Below are positions 7,622 through 15,485 of a DNA stretch of 64,000 bases, piece after piece. The position numbers and the translations under genes are program-made. Each line of letters begins with the position of its first letter. Position 1 is the stretch's first letter. Source of the stretch: Tropicibacter sp. R16_0 (lineage in GTDB: Bacteria > Pseudomonadota > Alphaproteobacteria > Rhodobacterales > Rhodobacteraceae); assembly GCF_017743935.1 (NCBI RefSeq), contig NZ_JAGHRE010000001.1, positions 479,683 to 543,682 of the forward strand. Reading direction: 5' to 3'. The notes under the pieces were generated by a model. It worked only from the letters and a program-made list of their open reading frames with translations, had not been told where the DNA came from and made no database searches.

Positions 7622-9355
7622 TCAACGGGGGGCTGTCGTCTCGTCAGACACCGAATTCGGTAGATCATCCAGCTCAACGGCGCGTTTGACGGGTAGGGCG
7701 CGCAACGGTTCTGAGACCCCCCGCAGCTCGAAGCTCTGCAACTCCAGAGATGTCACATCAACGCCGGCTTCGTTCAGGACGGCCTCGGACACCAGCAGTT
7801 CGACGCCCAATTCCTTGGTCTGCCCCTCCAGGCGGCTTGCTGCATTGACGGTGTCGCCGATGATCGTGCGCGGCGCATGCCCGGCCGAGCCGATTTCCCC
7901 AAGAACCAGATTTCCCAAGTGTACACCGATTCCGATCCGCACGCTTGGGTCGCCTTCGGTGTCCAGCGTCTGGTTGAACTCCTCCAACGCGCGCCCCACT
8001 TCGGCGGCGGCTTTCAGGGCAGCCCTGGCCGAGCTTGGCGTGTCGGCGGTTTCAAAGACGGCCAGCAACCCGTCGCCCAGGTATTTGTCCACCGTACCGC
8101 CTGCTTGCATGATGGATGGAACAATCGCGTCAAAGAAGCGGTTGAGCAGAAAAACCACGTCATAAGGCAGCTGCCCGGTGGTGCGGGCGGTAAAGCCGCG
8201 CATGTCCAGAAACAGGATCGCCAGTTGGCGTTCCTGCCCTTGGCTTTTGTGCGCCCGGTTGCGTTGCCCGTCCGGACGGAACACCCGGAACACGGTCGCA
8301 GGGTTGGTTGGGCGGATCTGACAGGCCAGCCGCGTGTTGGGCGCGGCTTTGACGGCCCGCAGGCTGCGTGCTTCGGCCTCGGACGGTGGCTCCAACAGGT
8401 CGATGCCCTCTTCAACCACAACGCGGCAGGTGGTGCAGCGTCCCTTGCCACCGCAAAGTGCAGTGTGGGGCACGCCGTTAGCTTGGGACATCTCAAGAAG
8501 GGTCATGCCCTTTTCGGAAGTGATGCGGGGCCCGTGGACGTATGAGATGCGCACAGACCGGCGGCGGGCCAAAAGCTTGCGACCCAGATAGACCGCCGCT
8601 GTCAGGCCAAGCAACGACCAGAACACCATCGTCCCCTGTTCTGTCGCCGCAAAAAGCGCCTGAAACGTCTCGCGCGACGGCCAGTTGAAATACTCCATAT
8701 ATTCCGGGCGCAGGTCATTATCGATGAAGATGTCATACATCCGGCGCCCTTCGGTCAGCACCCCAGCCAGTCCGAAAGCAGGCACCAGAACTGCGGCACC
8801 AATCAGATAAGGGCTGAACTTTTGCCAAAGGGGGTGCAGGCGCAACCAGAAATGCAGGCCAATGCAGCCGTGGATCCAGACCACCAGCATAAGCCCGCTT
8901 TGCTTCCAGATCGCCGAGGAGGGCCACATCAGTATGATGAGATAGCTCATCTCGTCATTCACATCGAAAATCTCATGGGCATAGCGCGTCTGCACCAGAT
9001 GCGCGATCAGTTGCAGGGGGATGATCAGTCCCAGAACGACCTGCAATGCCTCGCTGATGGGCATCCGCAGGGTTCGGCGCCCGGCCACCTTGGCCAGAGC
9101 CAGACCCGCATGCAGTATCAGCGCTGTATAGAGGATACCGCTGCCCACAGGGTTGCGGATGATGCCGCGCATGACTTCTTCCATCCCGCCCATCAGGTCG
9201 GTCGAGATCAGGCCCATGCCAATGTTGATGAAATGAAAGAAGGCGTAGATGAACAGGATCAGGCCGGTGACGATCCGGGCCCGCGTCTGCCAATTTCCGC
9301 GCCACAGTGCGCTTGCCAAGGGGGATCTCCCGAGCTTGCTCCCAACTCGGACCAC
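7622..9355 (-). CDS. Membrane-bound adenylate/guanylate cyclase with a [2Fe-2S] ferredoxin domain
   Basis: This 577-aa protein has three parts. The first ~250 residues hold several membrane segments, beginning RIVTGLILFIYAFFHF. Next comes a plant-type ferredoxin motif, CGGKGRCTTC with a later Cys in TRLACQI, around residues 310-365. A class III cyclase domain follows, with LAILFLDMRGFTA and DKYLGDGLLAVF, whose two Asp residues bind metal. The likely product is cAMP or cGMP, with cyclase output plausibly tuned by the redox state of the cluster; that coupling is inference. The start codon is GTG at 9355 and a slightly different start is possible. The membrane part resembles the four-helix cytochrome b-like fold, but I cannot confirm haem ligands. 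Confidence 0.88.
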   Translation of the reverse strand: MVRVGSKLGRSPLASALWRGNWQTRARIVTGLILFIYAFFHFINIGMGLISTDLMGGMEEVMRGIIRNPVGSGILYTALILHAGLALAKVAGRRTLRMPISEALQVVLGLIIPLQLIAHLVQTRYAHEIFDVNDEMSYLIILMWPSSAIWKQSGLMLVVWIHGCIGLHFWLRLHPLWQKFSPYLIGAAVLVPAFGLAGVLTEGRRMYDIFIDNDLRPEYMEYFNWPSRETFQALFAATEQGTMVFWSLLGLTAAVYLGRKLLARRRSVRISYVHGPRITSEKGMTLLEMSQANGVPHTALCGGKGRCTTCRVVVEEGIDLLEPPSEAEARSLRAVKAAPNTRLACQIRPTNPATVFRVFRPDGQRNRAHKSQGQERQLAILFLDMRGFTARTTGQLPYDVVFLLNRFFDAIVPSIMQAGGTVDKYLGDGLLAVFETADTPSSARAALKAAAEVGRALEEFNQTLDTEGDPSVRIGIGVHLGNLVLGEIGSAGHAPRTIIGDTVNAASRLEGQTKELGVELLVSEAVLNEAGVDVTSLELQSFELRGVSEPLRALPVKRAVELDDLPNSVSDETTAPR

Positions 9356-9416
9356 TGTGACGGCAGGGCCCGAGCGTGGTCAAGGCGCAGGTGGTGTTTG
9401 TTTTTGCGTAAGGGCT

Positions 9417-9764
9417 TTAGGCTTCGAGCCCCCAGCCGTCAGGGGTGAACCCGTGCTCAAGCGCGGCTTGTGTCGCGACCTCTTCACCGATCCAGATGCT
9501 GGAGGCTGACACCGCCTGTTCGGGCAGTGTTGCCATCAGATAGGGACCTTCGCCGTCATCGTCTTCGATATACTGACAGACATAGTCCTGGCGGCTGAGC
9601 ACATCGGCCAGGGGTCGCCAGTCAGCCTCGTCCGATGTGGGGACGAAAAAGTAATCCACATCCGCCACTTCGGGCAGCCCGTGTTTAGACTGGAGGTCAG
9701 CATAAACCGCAAAGGTTTCGGCCTGCTGGGCGGCAAAATCGTGGCTGGCAGTGTTCTGGGACAT
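9417..9764 (-). CDS. RraB-like ribonuclease E inhibitor family protein
   Basis: This acidic protein of 115 aa has the RraB-type layout: an N-terminal helix, a YFFVPTSDEADWRPLADVL segment, and the terminal motif HGFTPDGWGLEA that matches the family's 'YDGWGT.FE' end. In gammaproteobacteria RraB binds RNase E and damps mRNA decay; that role is not established for this branch. It lies just downstream of the RES-domain and trxB genes on the same strand, with a 63-bp gap. Confidence 0.7.
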   Translation of the reverse strand: MSQNTASHDFAAQQAETFAVYADLQSKHGLPEVADVDYFFVPTSDEADWRPLADVLSRQDYVCQYIEDDDGEGPYLMATLPEQAVSASSIWIGEEVATQAALEHGFTPDGWGLEA

Positions 9765-9827
9765 TCGGGCCGGTCCTCATTATGTGCGAGAAAGTTGGCC
9801 TATAGGGTTTTGTCCCGTTTGCCTAGC

Positions 9828-10343
9828 TCAATAGTGCGGGTCAAAAGCCTGTGGCGGGCCATCTCGTCTGATCTTGGGTCCGTTCGCCGTGTTCCAGCGA
9901 AACAGCGAAAGATGGGTCAAGTCCGGCCGCGAGCGCGAGGGGGTCAGCAACCCGTCCATTCCCTGGTCCCGCAACCGGTCGCCAAGGTGCCACGTTGGTG
10001 AAACCTCTCCCTTTGCATGCAGCTCTGCCCAGAAAGCATGAATGTCGTCCAAAGAGGTGCCCCAAAATGCACGAGTCTGATGGGACCGAAGGTCGGCGAC
10101 GGTTGCGTTTTCGACAGCAAATGGAAAAATCGCGCGTGGCGGATCTTGGGGGCGAACATAGACCCGCAGCGCGACTTGGCAGCCTTCGGGCGTCTGCGAC
10201 AGATAAAGCGCCCTTTGACCATCATGGTGCCAGCGTCCGCGTGGCGCGCGGGCGGGACTGAGCAGATCCTGCTCTTGCCCCAGAAAACCCGCCCGCCAAA
10301 AACGCCCTTCAATTCGGGCGATGTGGCGGGCGGTGTCTGTCAT
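9828..10343 (-). CDS. RES-domain protein (NAD+ phosphorylase-like)
   Basis: This 171-aa protein matches the RES fold: [19 protein letters not shown] near residues 36-54 and [18 protein letters not shown] near the C-terminus. RES toxins degrade NAD+ and normally sit beside an Xre-type antitoxin gene. Here there is none: the start overlaps the trxB stop by 4 bp and the next gene is RraB-like. Arg37 and Tyr47 are where the family expects them. The Glu usually found 11 residues after the Tyr appears to be Ala58. It may therefore be a domesticated or inactive relative. The family call is fairly secure; activity is uncertain. Confidence 0.72.
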   Translation of the reverse strand: MTDTARHIARIEGRFWRAGFLGQEQDLLSPARAPRGRWHHDGQRALYLSQTPEGCQVALRVYVRPQDPPRAIFPFAVENATVADLRSHQTRAFWGTSLDDIHAFWAELHAKGEVSPTWHLGDRLRDQGMDGLLTPSRSRPDLTHLSLFRWNTANGPKIRRDGPPQAFDPHY

Positions 10344-11281
10344 TCTTGTTCGGCCAGGAACCGTTCGGCATCAAGCGCCGCCATGCAGCCCATGCCGGCG
10401 CTTGTGACGGCTTGACGATACACGTGGTCGGTCAGGTCGCCGGCGGCAAAGACACCGGGCACCGATGTGCGCGTGGTGCCGGGCTCGGTCAAGACGTAGC
10501 CGCCCATGTGGGTCTCAAGCGAGTCCTTGACCAGCTCGTTGGCCGGGGCGTGGCCGATGGCGATAAAGACGCCCTTGCAGGGGATGTCGGTGATCTCGCC
10601 CGTTTGCACGTTCTTGACCTTGACGCCCTCGACGCCAAGCGGCGCGTCGGTACCATACACCTCGTCCAGTTGGTTGAACCACAGGGTCTCGATCTTTTCG
10701 TTCTTGAACAGACGGTCTTGCAGGATCTTTTCGGCGCGCAACTCGTCGCGGCGGTGGATCAGCGTCACTTTGGATGCAAAGTTCGTGAGGAACAGTGCCT
10801 CTTCAACAGCGGTGTTGCCGCCGCCTACGACCACGATTTCCTGGCCACGATAGAAGAACCCGTCGCAGGTGGCACAGGCCGAAACGCCAAAGCCCTTGAA
10901 TTTCTCTTCGCTTTCCATGCCCAGCCATTTGGCACGCGCGCCAGTGGCTAGAATGACGGCATCCGCGGTATAGACCGAGCCGCTGTCGCCCTTGGCGGTG
11001 AAGGGGCGTTTCGACAGGTCCAGATCGGTGATGATGTCGCCGATGATCTCGCACCCCATCGCCTGGGCATGTTCCTGCATCTTGATCATAAGGTCAGGGC
11101 CCTGCACCTCGGTGAAACCGGGATAGTTCTCGACCTCGGTCGTGGTGGTCAGCTGACCGCCGGGCTCGATACCCTGAACCAGGATCGGTTCCAGCATGGC
11201 GCGGCTGGCATAGACACCAGCGGTATAGCCCGCAGGCCCTGAACCGATGATCAGAACTTTGGTGTGACGTGTTTCGGCCAT
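10340..11281 (-). CDS. trxB: Thioredoxin-disulfide reductase
   Basis: This 313-aa flavoenzyme passes electrons from NADPH through FAD to thioredoxin. It has the FAD motif [18 protein letters not shown], the redox-active CATCDG around residues 140-145, the NADPH-binding [12 protein letters not shown], and the FAD-closing [16 protein letters not shown]. Two adjacent ATGs occur (11284 and 11281); the AGGGG site fits the second better. It leads an operon with the RES gene, coupled by a 4-bp overlap, and is divergent from an Lrp-type regulator, an arrangement that suggests control by that regulator. Confidence 0.96.
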   Translation of the reverse strand: MAETRHTKVLIIGSGPAGYTAGVYASRAMLEPILVQGIEPGGQLTTTTEVENYPGFTEVQGPDLMIKMQEHAQAMGCEIIGDIITDLDLSKRPFTAKGDSGSVYTADAVILATGARAKWLGMESEEKFKGFGVSACATCDGFFYRGQEIVVVGGGNTAVEEALFLTNFASKVTLIHRRDELRAEKILQDRLFKNEKIETLWFNQLDEVYGTDAPLGVEGVKVKNVQTGEITDIPCKGVFIAIGHAPANELVKDSLETHMGGYVLTEPGTTRTSVPGVFAAGDLTDHVYRQAVTSAGMGCMAALDAERFLAEQE

Positions 11282-11475
11282 CATGACCCCCTATGATCTG
11301 CTCGAATGCGTGCGATGGCGGCAGCGCCATCCGTCGGGGGATGGATATAGCGACGGCAGGAGGCCTCTTAAACCCCCAAACACGCAGGGTTGCAGAACGG
11401 CAACGCAAGCAGAGCAAGGCACCCGCACATAAATTCCGCAGTCGAAAATTATCGTGGCGATACTGCGGCGAAACA

Positions 11476-11506
11476 TTATTGCGCCCGCTTGGGGCGCTGC
11501 TATAAG
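11476..11506 (+). promoter_or_regulatory. Candidate promoter of the Lrp-family gene
   Basis: TTATTG (11476-11481) and TATAAG (11501-11506) lie 19 bp apart, 25 bp before the start codon. Between them is the inverted repeat GCGCCC-GCTT-(G)-GGGCGC (11481-11497), which could be a regulator site. The spacing is longer than ideal. Confidence 0.3.
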
Positions 11507-11530
11507 AAACGCAATGTGAGGGAGCTTTTC

Positions 11531-12031
11531 ATGGTCGCAACACGGCTGGATCCGATTGACCGCAAGATACTGTCAGAACTGCAAGCTGACGGTCGGATGA
11601 CCAATGTGGAATTGGCCAAACGGGTGGGCATTTCTGCTCCGCCCTGCCTGCGGCGTGTACGTACGCTGGAAGAGGCGGGTTTGATCCGGGGCTATCACGC
11701 GGACGTGAATGCGCGGGAACTGGGATTCGAGGTTCAGGTGTTCGCCATGGTCGGTCTGGACAGCCAGGCCGAATCAGAGCTGGTCGCCTTTGAAGAGCGC
11801 TGCCGCCAATGGCCGCTCGTGCGCGAGTGTCACATGCTCAATGGCGAGGTGGATTTCATCCTGAAATGCGTGGCCCCCGACCTGAGCAGCTTTCAGAGCT
11901 TTCTGACCGGTGAACTGTTGAGCACGCCGAACGTGGCGAGCGTAAAGACCTCGCTCGTTATTCGTGGTGCGAAGGACGAGCCCGGCGTTCCTTTTGACAT
12001 CCTTGAGGAGCGTCTGAACCGGACGGCTTGA
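11531..12031 (+). CDS. Lrp/AsnC family transcriptional regulator
   Basis: This 166-aa protein has an N-terminal HTH (LDPIDRKILSELQADGRMTN, then VELAKRVGISAPPCLRRV) and a C-terminal RAM/AsnC ligand domain with VRECHMLNGEVDFILKCVA. A GAGGGAG ribosome site precedes the ATG at 11531. It is divergent from trxB-RES and probably regulates itself and perhaps that operon, in response to an amino acid or similar small molecule. Its end overlaps, on the opposite strand, a small candidate ORF. Confidence 0.93.
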   Translation: MVATRLDPIDRKILSELQADGRMTNVELAKRVGISAPPCLRRVRTLEEAGLIRGYHADVNARELGFEVQVFAMVGLDSQAESELVAFEERCRQWPLVRECHMLNGEVDFILKCVAPDLSSFQSFLTGELLSTPNVASVKTSLVIRGAKDEPGVPFDILEERLNRTA

Positions 12032-12119
12032 CCGTTCGAACAGACAACTCAGGCGATCGCGCAGGTGGCAGCAGGGTGGCCGCCATGATGCAACCGACCC
12101 ACCAAATCAAAATGTCCAT
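11958..12119 (-). CDS. Candidate small membrane protein (53 aa)
   Basis: A frame starting MDILIWWVGCIMAATLLPP follows a strong GAGGGAGGT ribosome site 4 nt before the ATG at 12119. The first ~18 residues could span a membrane, while the remainder is basic and polar. It lies 10 bp downstream of the Hint gene on the same strand, and its 3' half overlaps the end of the Lrp gene antisense. The excellent ribosome site is the main support. The C-terminal half may be a shadow of lrp. Confidence 0.4.
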   Translation of the reverse strand: MDILIWWVGCIMAATLLPPARSPELSVRTVKPSGSDAPQGCQKERRARPSHHE

Positions 12120-12129
12120 GTGACCTCCC

Positions 12130-12912
12130 TCAGGCGGATAGGCTGTCGATTTGCCCTTCACCCGCACGTGGGAAAATCTGCGGGCCGAAATCGGTTAATT
12201 TATCGATATGTGCAAACAGGTTCAGGTAAAGGCTGCGCATCGCGTGGCTGATCACGCGCACCGCATTGACCCCGGGGTGGTAGGTTTCGAATTGCAGGCC
12301 ATCGACGTTGATGACCGCGTGCTTGCGCAGGCAGATGTGGAAAAGTTCAACCGGCGTGGGCGGCGCGGTTTCGATCACGTTCATGCCGTCGATGAACTCC
12401 TGCACGGGCGTCAGAATGGGCTGGCCATTTGCAACCGCGCGCAAATGACCGGGCGTTGACAGCAGTCGGGCAGCAGGGCCCGCGATCACGCCGGACATCG
12501 GCTTTTGCATGCCAAAGGTATCAGCCATGAAACGGGTCAGATGATGGGTGCGGCCACGCAGATCGGGCTTGCCGGGAATCAACGTGGTCGATCCTTTCCA
12601 GACGACCTCTTGGGCCGAGCCGTCATGCGTGATCACGCGGTCTCCGGGCAGCAGATCCTGGATCGCCATGGGGCCACAATCGGTTTCCACCAGAGATCCC
12701 CGGCTAAAGGCGCAAAAGGCGTTTTCGAAAAGCGGCAGGGCCGGCGCGATCTGACGTGTTTCCACGATGTTGCCGTTGTCCAGCAAGCTGGAGATCTGAT
12801 AGCGGCGCAACTGCGGACGGGTGGGTGCGCGCAGGGCCGCGGGGTCTTGTAGAATAGTGCTGGTTTCGACAGCATTCCGCGCCGCCCTGGTAAGGGAGTG
12901 GGGGATCGTCAT
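12130..12912 (-). CDS. Hint (Hedgehog/intein-type) domain protein
   Basis: This protein of 260 aa contains a Hint_2 domain beginning at Cys67: CAFSRGSLVETDCGPMAI, followed by LLPGDRVITHDGS and a later VINVDGLQFETYHPG. Such domains perform self-cleavage or ligation in inteins and Hedgehog proteins. In Rhodobacterales they are abundant in proteins of unknown role, often with RTX repeats, which are absent here. The ATG at 12912 has an AAAGGG ribosome site; the longer frame from 12996 crosses the likely leader. A good sigma-70 promoter lies upstream, and the leader can form the hairpin CAGATGGACT...AGTCCACATCTG (12970-12999). Confidence 0.8.
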   Translation of the reverse strand: MTIPHSLTRAARNAVETSTILQDPAALRAPTRPQLRRYQISSLLDNGNIVETRQIAPALPLFENAFCAFSRGSLVETDCGPMAIQDLLPGDRVITHDGSAQEVVWKGSTTLIPGKPDLRGRTHHLTRFMADTFGMQKPMSGVIAGPAARLLSTPGHLRAVANGQPILTPVQEFIDGMNVIETAPPTPVELFHICLRKHAVINVDGLQFETYHPGVNAVRVISHAMRSLYLNLFAHIDKLTDFGPQIFPRAGEGQIDSLSA

Positions 12913-13010
12913 AGCGTATTCGGCCCTTTCTGTTCGGGTCGCATCTGCGTCGGCCCCCACCGACAACGTCAGATGGACTGAGTTCGTAGTCCACATCTGA
13001 ATCGGCTGAG

Positions 13011-13040
13011 AATATGCCGAGCGTTGATTAAATTTGTCAA
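13011..13040 (-). promoter_or_regulatory. Sigma-70-type promoter of the Hint gene
   Basis: On the minus strand TTGACA (13040-13035) is followed, 18 bp on, by CATATT (13016-13011). This gives a leader of roughly 95 nt before the Hint start codon. Confidence 0.6.
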
Positions 13041-13049
13041 AAAACCTTC

Positions 13050-13182
13050 TGGTTTTGGGGCGCTGTTTGCAGACAGTCAGGCTGACCTTCGAGTTTTGTT
13101 TCCAGTTTGGCGGGTAATCCGCCGGTTTTTGCTACAGTTTGCCCCCAAACCCACCTCGCCTCGGGGGCGAGGTGGGTTTTTT
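13050..13182 (+). ncRNA. Candidate small RNA ending in two terminator-like hairpins
   Basis: On the + strand no gene precedes this stretch, yet it ends with two hairpins each followed by T-rich sequence: GGCGG-GTAAT-CCGCC then GGTTTTT (13109-13130), and a 12-bp stem then TTTTTT (13149-13182). That layout is what a short independent transcript would leave. I could not identify a convincing + strand promoter, so the start is arbitrary. The hairpins may instead block read-through. Confidence 0.25.
13149..13182 (+). terminator. Strong Rho-independent terminator
   Basis: A perfect 12-bp stem ACCCACCTCGCC / GGCGAGGTGGGT with loop TCGGG is followed by a T6 run on the + strand. On the minus strand it also lies beyond the 49-aa gene but has only a short U run there. 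Confidence 0.75.
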
Positions 13183-13231
13183 GCCCGGCCGGTCAGGGGC
13201 AGCGTCCGGCATCGGGCGGTATTTCTTCGGC

Positions 13232-13381
13232 TCAGGCCGATTTGACCAGGCGCAGCTTTGCCTGCCCGTTGCGGCGGGCAATCATCGCTGCGCGACGCGC
13301 ACCACGTGCCCAAGGCATCTGCACGTCGCATTTGTTTGCGGTGTCGACGACTGAATTCAGAAAACGCGCTTTGGGTTTCAT
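13232..13381 (-). CDS. Small conserved-looking basic protein (49 aa)
   Basis: The frame starts MKPKARFLNSVVDTANKC and continues with DVQMPWARGARRAAMIARR, a small, strongly basic, probably cytoplasmic protein. An AGGAG site lies 9 nt before the ATG at 13381, and the motif MPWARGARR looks like a conserved core. Longer in-frame extensions upstream (to 13774) are not credible. From memory, similar ~50-residue hypothetical proteins recur in Rhodobacteraceae. No function is known; a nucleic-acid or ribosome contact is possible from its charge. Confidence 0.7.
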   Translation of the reverse strand: MKPKARFLNSVVDTANKCDVQMPWARGARRAAMIARRNGQAKLRLVKSA

Positions 13382-13617
13382 GGGGCTGCTCCTGCCTATG
13401 GTCCGGGCCATTCGGTCCGTGTTTCCTTGTGTTGATCCCAATATCGACGTGCATTGCGGCAGGGATTTGGCTGATCCGGGGAAAAATCGGGGGAGCGTGG
13501 AAATCGTGGTTAACGTATTTTTAGGGGGGCACTGATTGGGGTAAGGCTCTGTAATCAGGTGAGAAACACGTTCGTGGACGCGATTTGGCGTCATGGGGTG
13601 TGATGGTTGGGTGGGCA

Positions 13618-13651
13618 ATTGTGACCAAACTGGAGCAGAATTGGTCACAAT
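13618..13651. promoter_or_regulatory. 11-bp perfect inverted repeat, possible operator
   Basis: ATTGTGACCAA (13618-13628) and TTGGTCACAAT (13641-13651) form a perfect inverted repeat with a 12-nt spacer. A third partial half-site, GACCAA, follows at 13654-13659. There is no T-tract, so it looks more like a dimeric regulator site than a terminator. It lies between the pgeF stop and the 49-aa gene, about 240 bp upstream of the latter's start. Confidence 0.45.
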
Positions 13652-13662
13652 CCGACCAAGGC

Positions 13663-14418
13663 TTACAACCTTATGGTTGAAATCAACCGACCATAGTCGG
13701 CTTCCTTGGCGTGTGTTGTCCGCCGGTACGAATAGAATCGATCCGGATCGGAATAAGTGCAATGCCGCGTCCATTCGGCATGTTGGACACCGGCCGCGCG
13801 CAATCGGTGCAGGCCATAGCCCGGGAGATCAAACAGCATCCGATCCCCGTCGCCATTGGCGAAAAAGCGACCGTTGTCCGCATCCGCGTCCAGGAACCTG
13901 TCCAGAAACTCTGGCCCGACCTCATAGGCGCGTTGCGAGATGGTGGGACCGATGACGGCAAGTATGTCGGACCGGTTGGCACCCAGGTTTTCCATCGCGT
14001 CCAGCGTTGCTTCGAGCACGCCGTCCATCGCGCCCTTCCACCCTGCATGGGCGGCGCCGATGACGCCTGCCTGGGGATCGGAAAACAACACCGGTTGGCA
14101 ATCAGCCGTGAGAATGGACAGCACCACGCCGGGGGTTGCCGTCACCACGCCGTCCGCCTTTGGGCGTTCGTCCGATGCGGCGTCCAGGGTGACCACGTCC
14201 GCGGAATGCACCTGATGAACACCTGCCAGCCCATCGGGCTCAACCCCCATGGCTTCGGCCACACGGGCCCGGTTGATCACAACCGCCTCTCTCTGATCGC
14301 TGGAACCCGTGCCGCAGTTCAACCCGGCAAAGATGCCCGAGGATGCTCCGCCGCGGCGGGTGAAAAAGCCGTGGCGCACCGGCGAGAGGAGATCCGAAGT
14401 GAGAATTTCCAGCGTCAT
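13663..14418 (-). CDS. pgeF: Peptidoglycan editing factor PgeF / polyphenol oxidase (YfiH) family
   Basis: This 251-aa protein has the family's metal-site segments: HQVHS (around residue 67), TADCQPVLF (around residue 104), and HAGWKGAMDGVLE. E. coli YfiH edits misincorporated peptidoglycan precursors, and relatives act on purine nucleosides. The start overlaps the upstream methyltransferase stop by 4 bp, making it third in an lgt - methyltransferase - pgeF operon. The length is normal for the family. Confidence 0.92.
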   Translation of the reverse strand: MTLEILTSDLLSPVRHGFFTRRGGASSGIFAGLNCGTGSSDQREAVVINRARVAEAMGVEPDGLAGVHQVHSADVVTLDAASDERPKADGVVTATPGVVLSILTADCQPVLFSDPQAGVIGAAHAGWKGAMDGVLEATLDAMENLGANRSDILAVIGPTISQRAYEVGPEFLDRFLDADADNGRFFANGDGDRMLFDLPGYGLHRLRAAGVQHAEWTRHCTYSDPDRFYSYRRTTHAKEADYGRLISTIRL

Positions 14419-15485
14419 GGTTCCAGTCCTGGTGGAGGCGTTGCCTGGGTGGGGAAGAGACCCAGCACTTTGAACAGGTTTCCCATTTCTTCGGGATGCG
14501 TCAACCGTCGATGCGCGCTGATCAGTGCATCAAGCTGCGCTCCGCCGAGATCCTTGGCCAAGGCCTGGGCCCGTGCCGTGATACCAAGGCGTTCCAGAAA
14601 GACGCCTTGCGGGGTCAATCGGCTGTGTTTGCACTTTGCTACGGCGGCAGAACCGGCGATCACTTCGAAATCGACATGTGCGGTCAGGTCGGCGCGGCCG
14701 GGGCTATCCAGCGGATCAACCGGGGCATGGGCCTGCAAGGCTTGCAACGTGTCCCCAAGCGAGTGCCAGTCACCATAGTCGATCACCAAAGCCGCGCCGC
14801 CGTGGCGCGCGATTCGCGTGGCGATGTCTTGGACAATGCGCGGCGCGGCCTCACACAGCTCGACCAGATCGCCGTCCTTTGTGTCGTCAAGACGATGGTT
14901 CAGCGCGGGTTGCGGTGTGGCGGTTCCCAACCCGAACATCAGATCCCCCGTGTCGGAGGCGCCAATCATGCGCTCGGACCAGCCCGGGCCAGAGCGCACA
15001 AACTGCCGGATCGGTAGCGCGTCAAAGAACTCGTTGGCGACTAGAAACAGGGGGGCATCCGGCAGTTCAGAGGAGTCGCTGATCCATTTGGGGGCGTGAT
15101 CCGCCAGCGTTTTGGCTTGTATGTCGCGCAACCGGGGTGACGCTTCGAGCAGAACGATCTGCGCGGCTTCGAGCAATCCGGGCACACCGCGTGTGGCGCG
15201 CAACATGTCGGCCATCAACGTCCCTCGACCCGGCCCCAGTTCGGCGAGTGTAAAGGGGCTAGGGCGCCCTTGATCCAGCCAGCTTTGAGCCAGTGACAGG
15301 CCCAACAGCTCGCCAAACATCTGGCTGATCTCTGGGGCGGTGATGAAATCCCCTTTGGTGCCAAACGGCTCATGCTTGGCGTAATAGCCGTGCTCGGGAT
15401 GCAGCAGGCAGTCTTGCATGTAATCCGCAACCGTCATCGGCCCGGAATGGGCGATACGCTCCAGCAACACGCTCTTGAGTGTCAT
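14415..15485 (-). CDS. SAM-dependent methyltransferase, NDUFAF7/MidA (COG1565) family
   Basis: This 356-aa protein starts [20 protein letters not shown] and shows [15 protein letters not shown], the SAM-binding [15 protein letters not shown] and [15 protein letters not shown], the layout of NDUFAF7-type arginine methyltransferases. The mitochondrial relative methylates a complex I subunit; the bacterial target is unproven. The start at 15485 overlaps the lgt stop by 4 bp and its stop overlaps the pgeF start by 4 bp, so the three genes are translationally coupled. The frame extends 25 codons further upstream inside lgt, which is not credible. Confidence 0.9.
   Translation of the reverse strand: MTLKSVLLERIAHSGPMTVADYMQDCLLHPEHGYYAKHEPFGTKGDFITAPEISQMFGELLGLSLAQSWLDQGRPSPFTLAELGPGRGTLMADMLRATRGVPGLLEAAQIVLLEASPRLRDIQAKTLADHAPKWISDSSELPDAPLFLVANEFFDALPIRQFVRSGPGWSERMIGASDTGDLMFGLGTATPQPALNHRLDDTKDGDLVELCEAAPRIVQDIATRIARHGGAALVIDYGDWHSLGDTLQALQAHAPVDPLDSPGRADLTAHVDFEVIAGSAAVAKCKHSRLTPQGVFLERLGITARAQALAKDLGGAQLDALISAHRRLTHPEEMGNLFKVLGLFPTQATPPPGLEP

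Noticed and set aside
9828-11281. RES/Xre toxin-antitoxin pair
   Set aside because: The coupled partner is thioredoxin reductase and no Xre-like gene is present.
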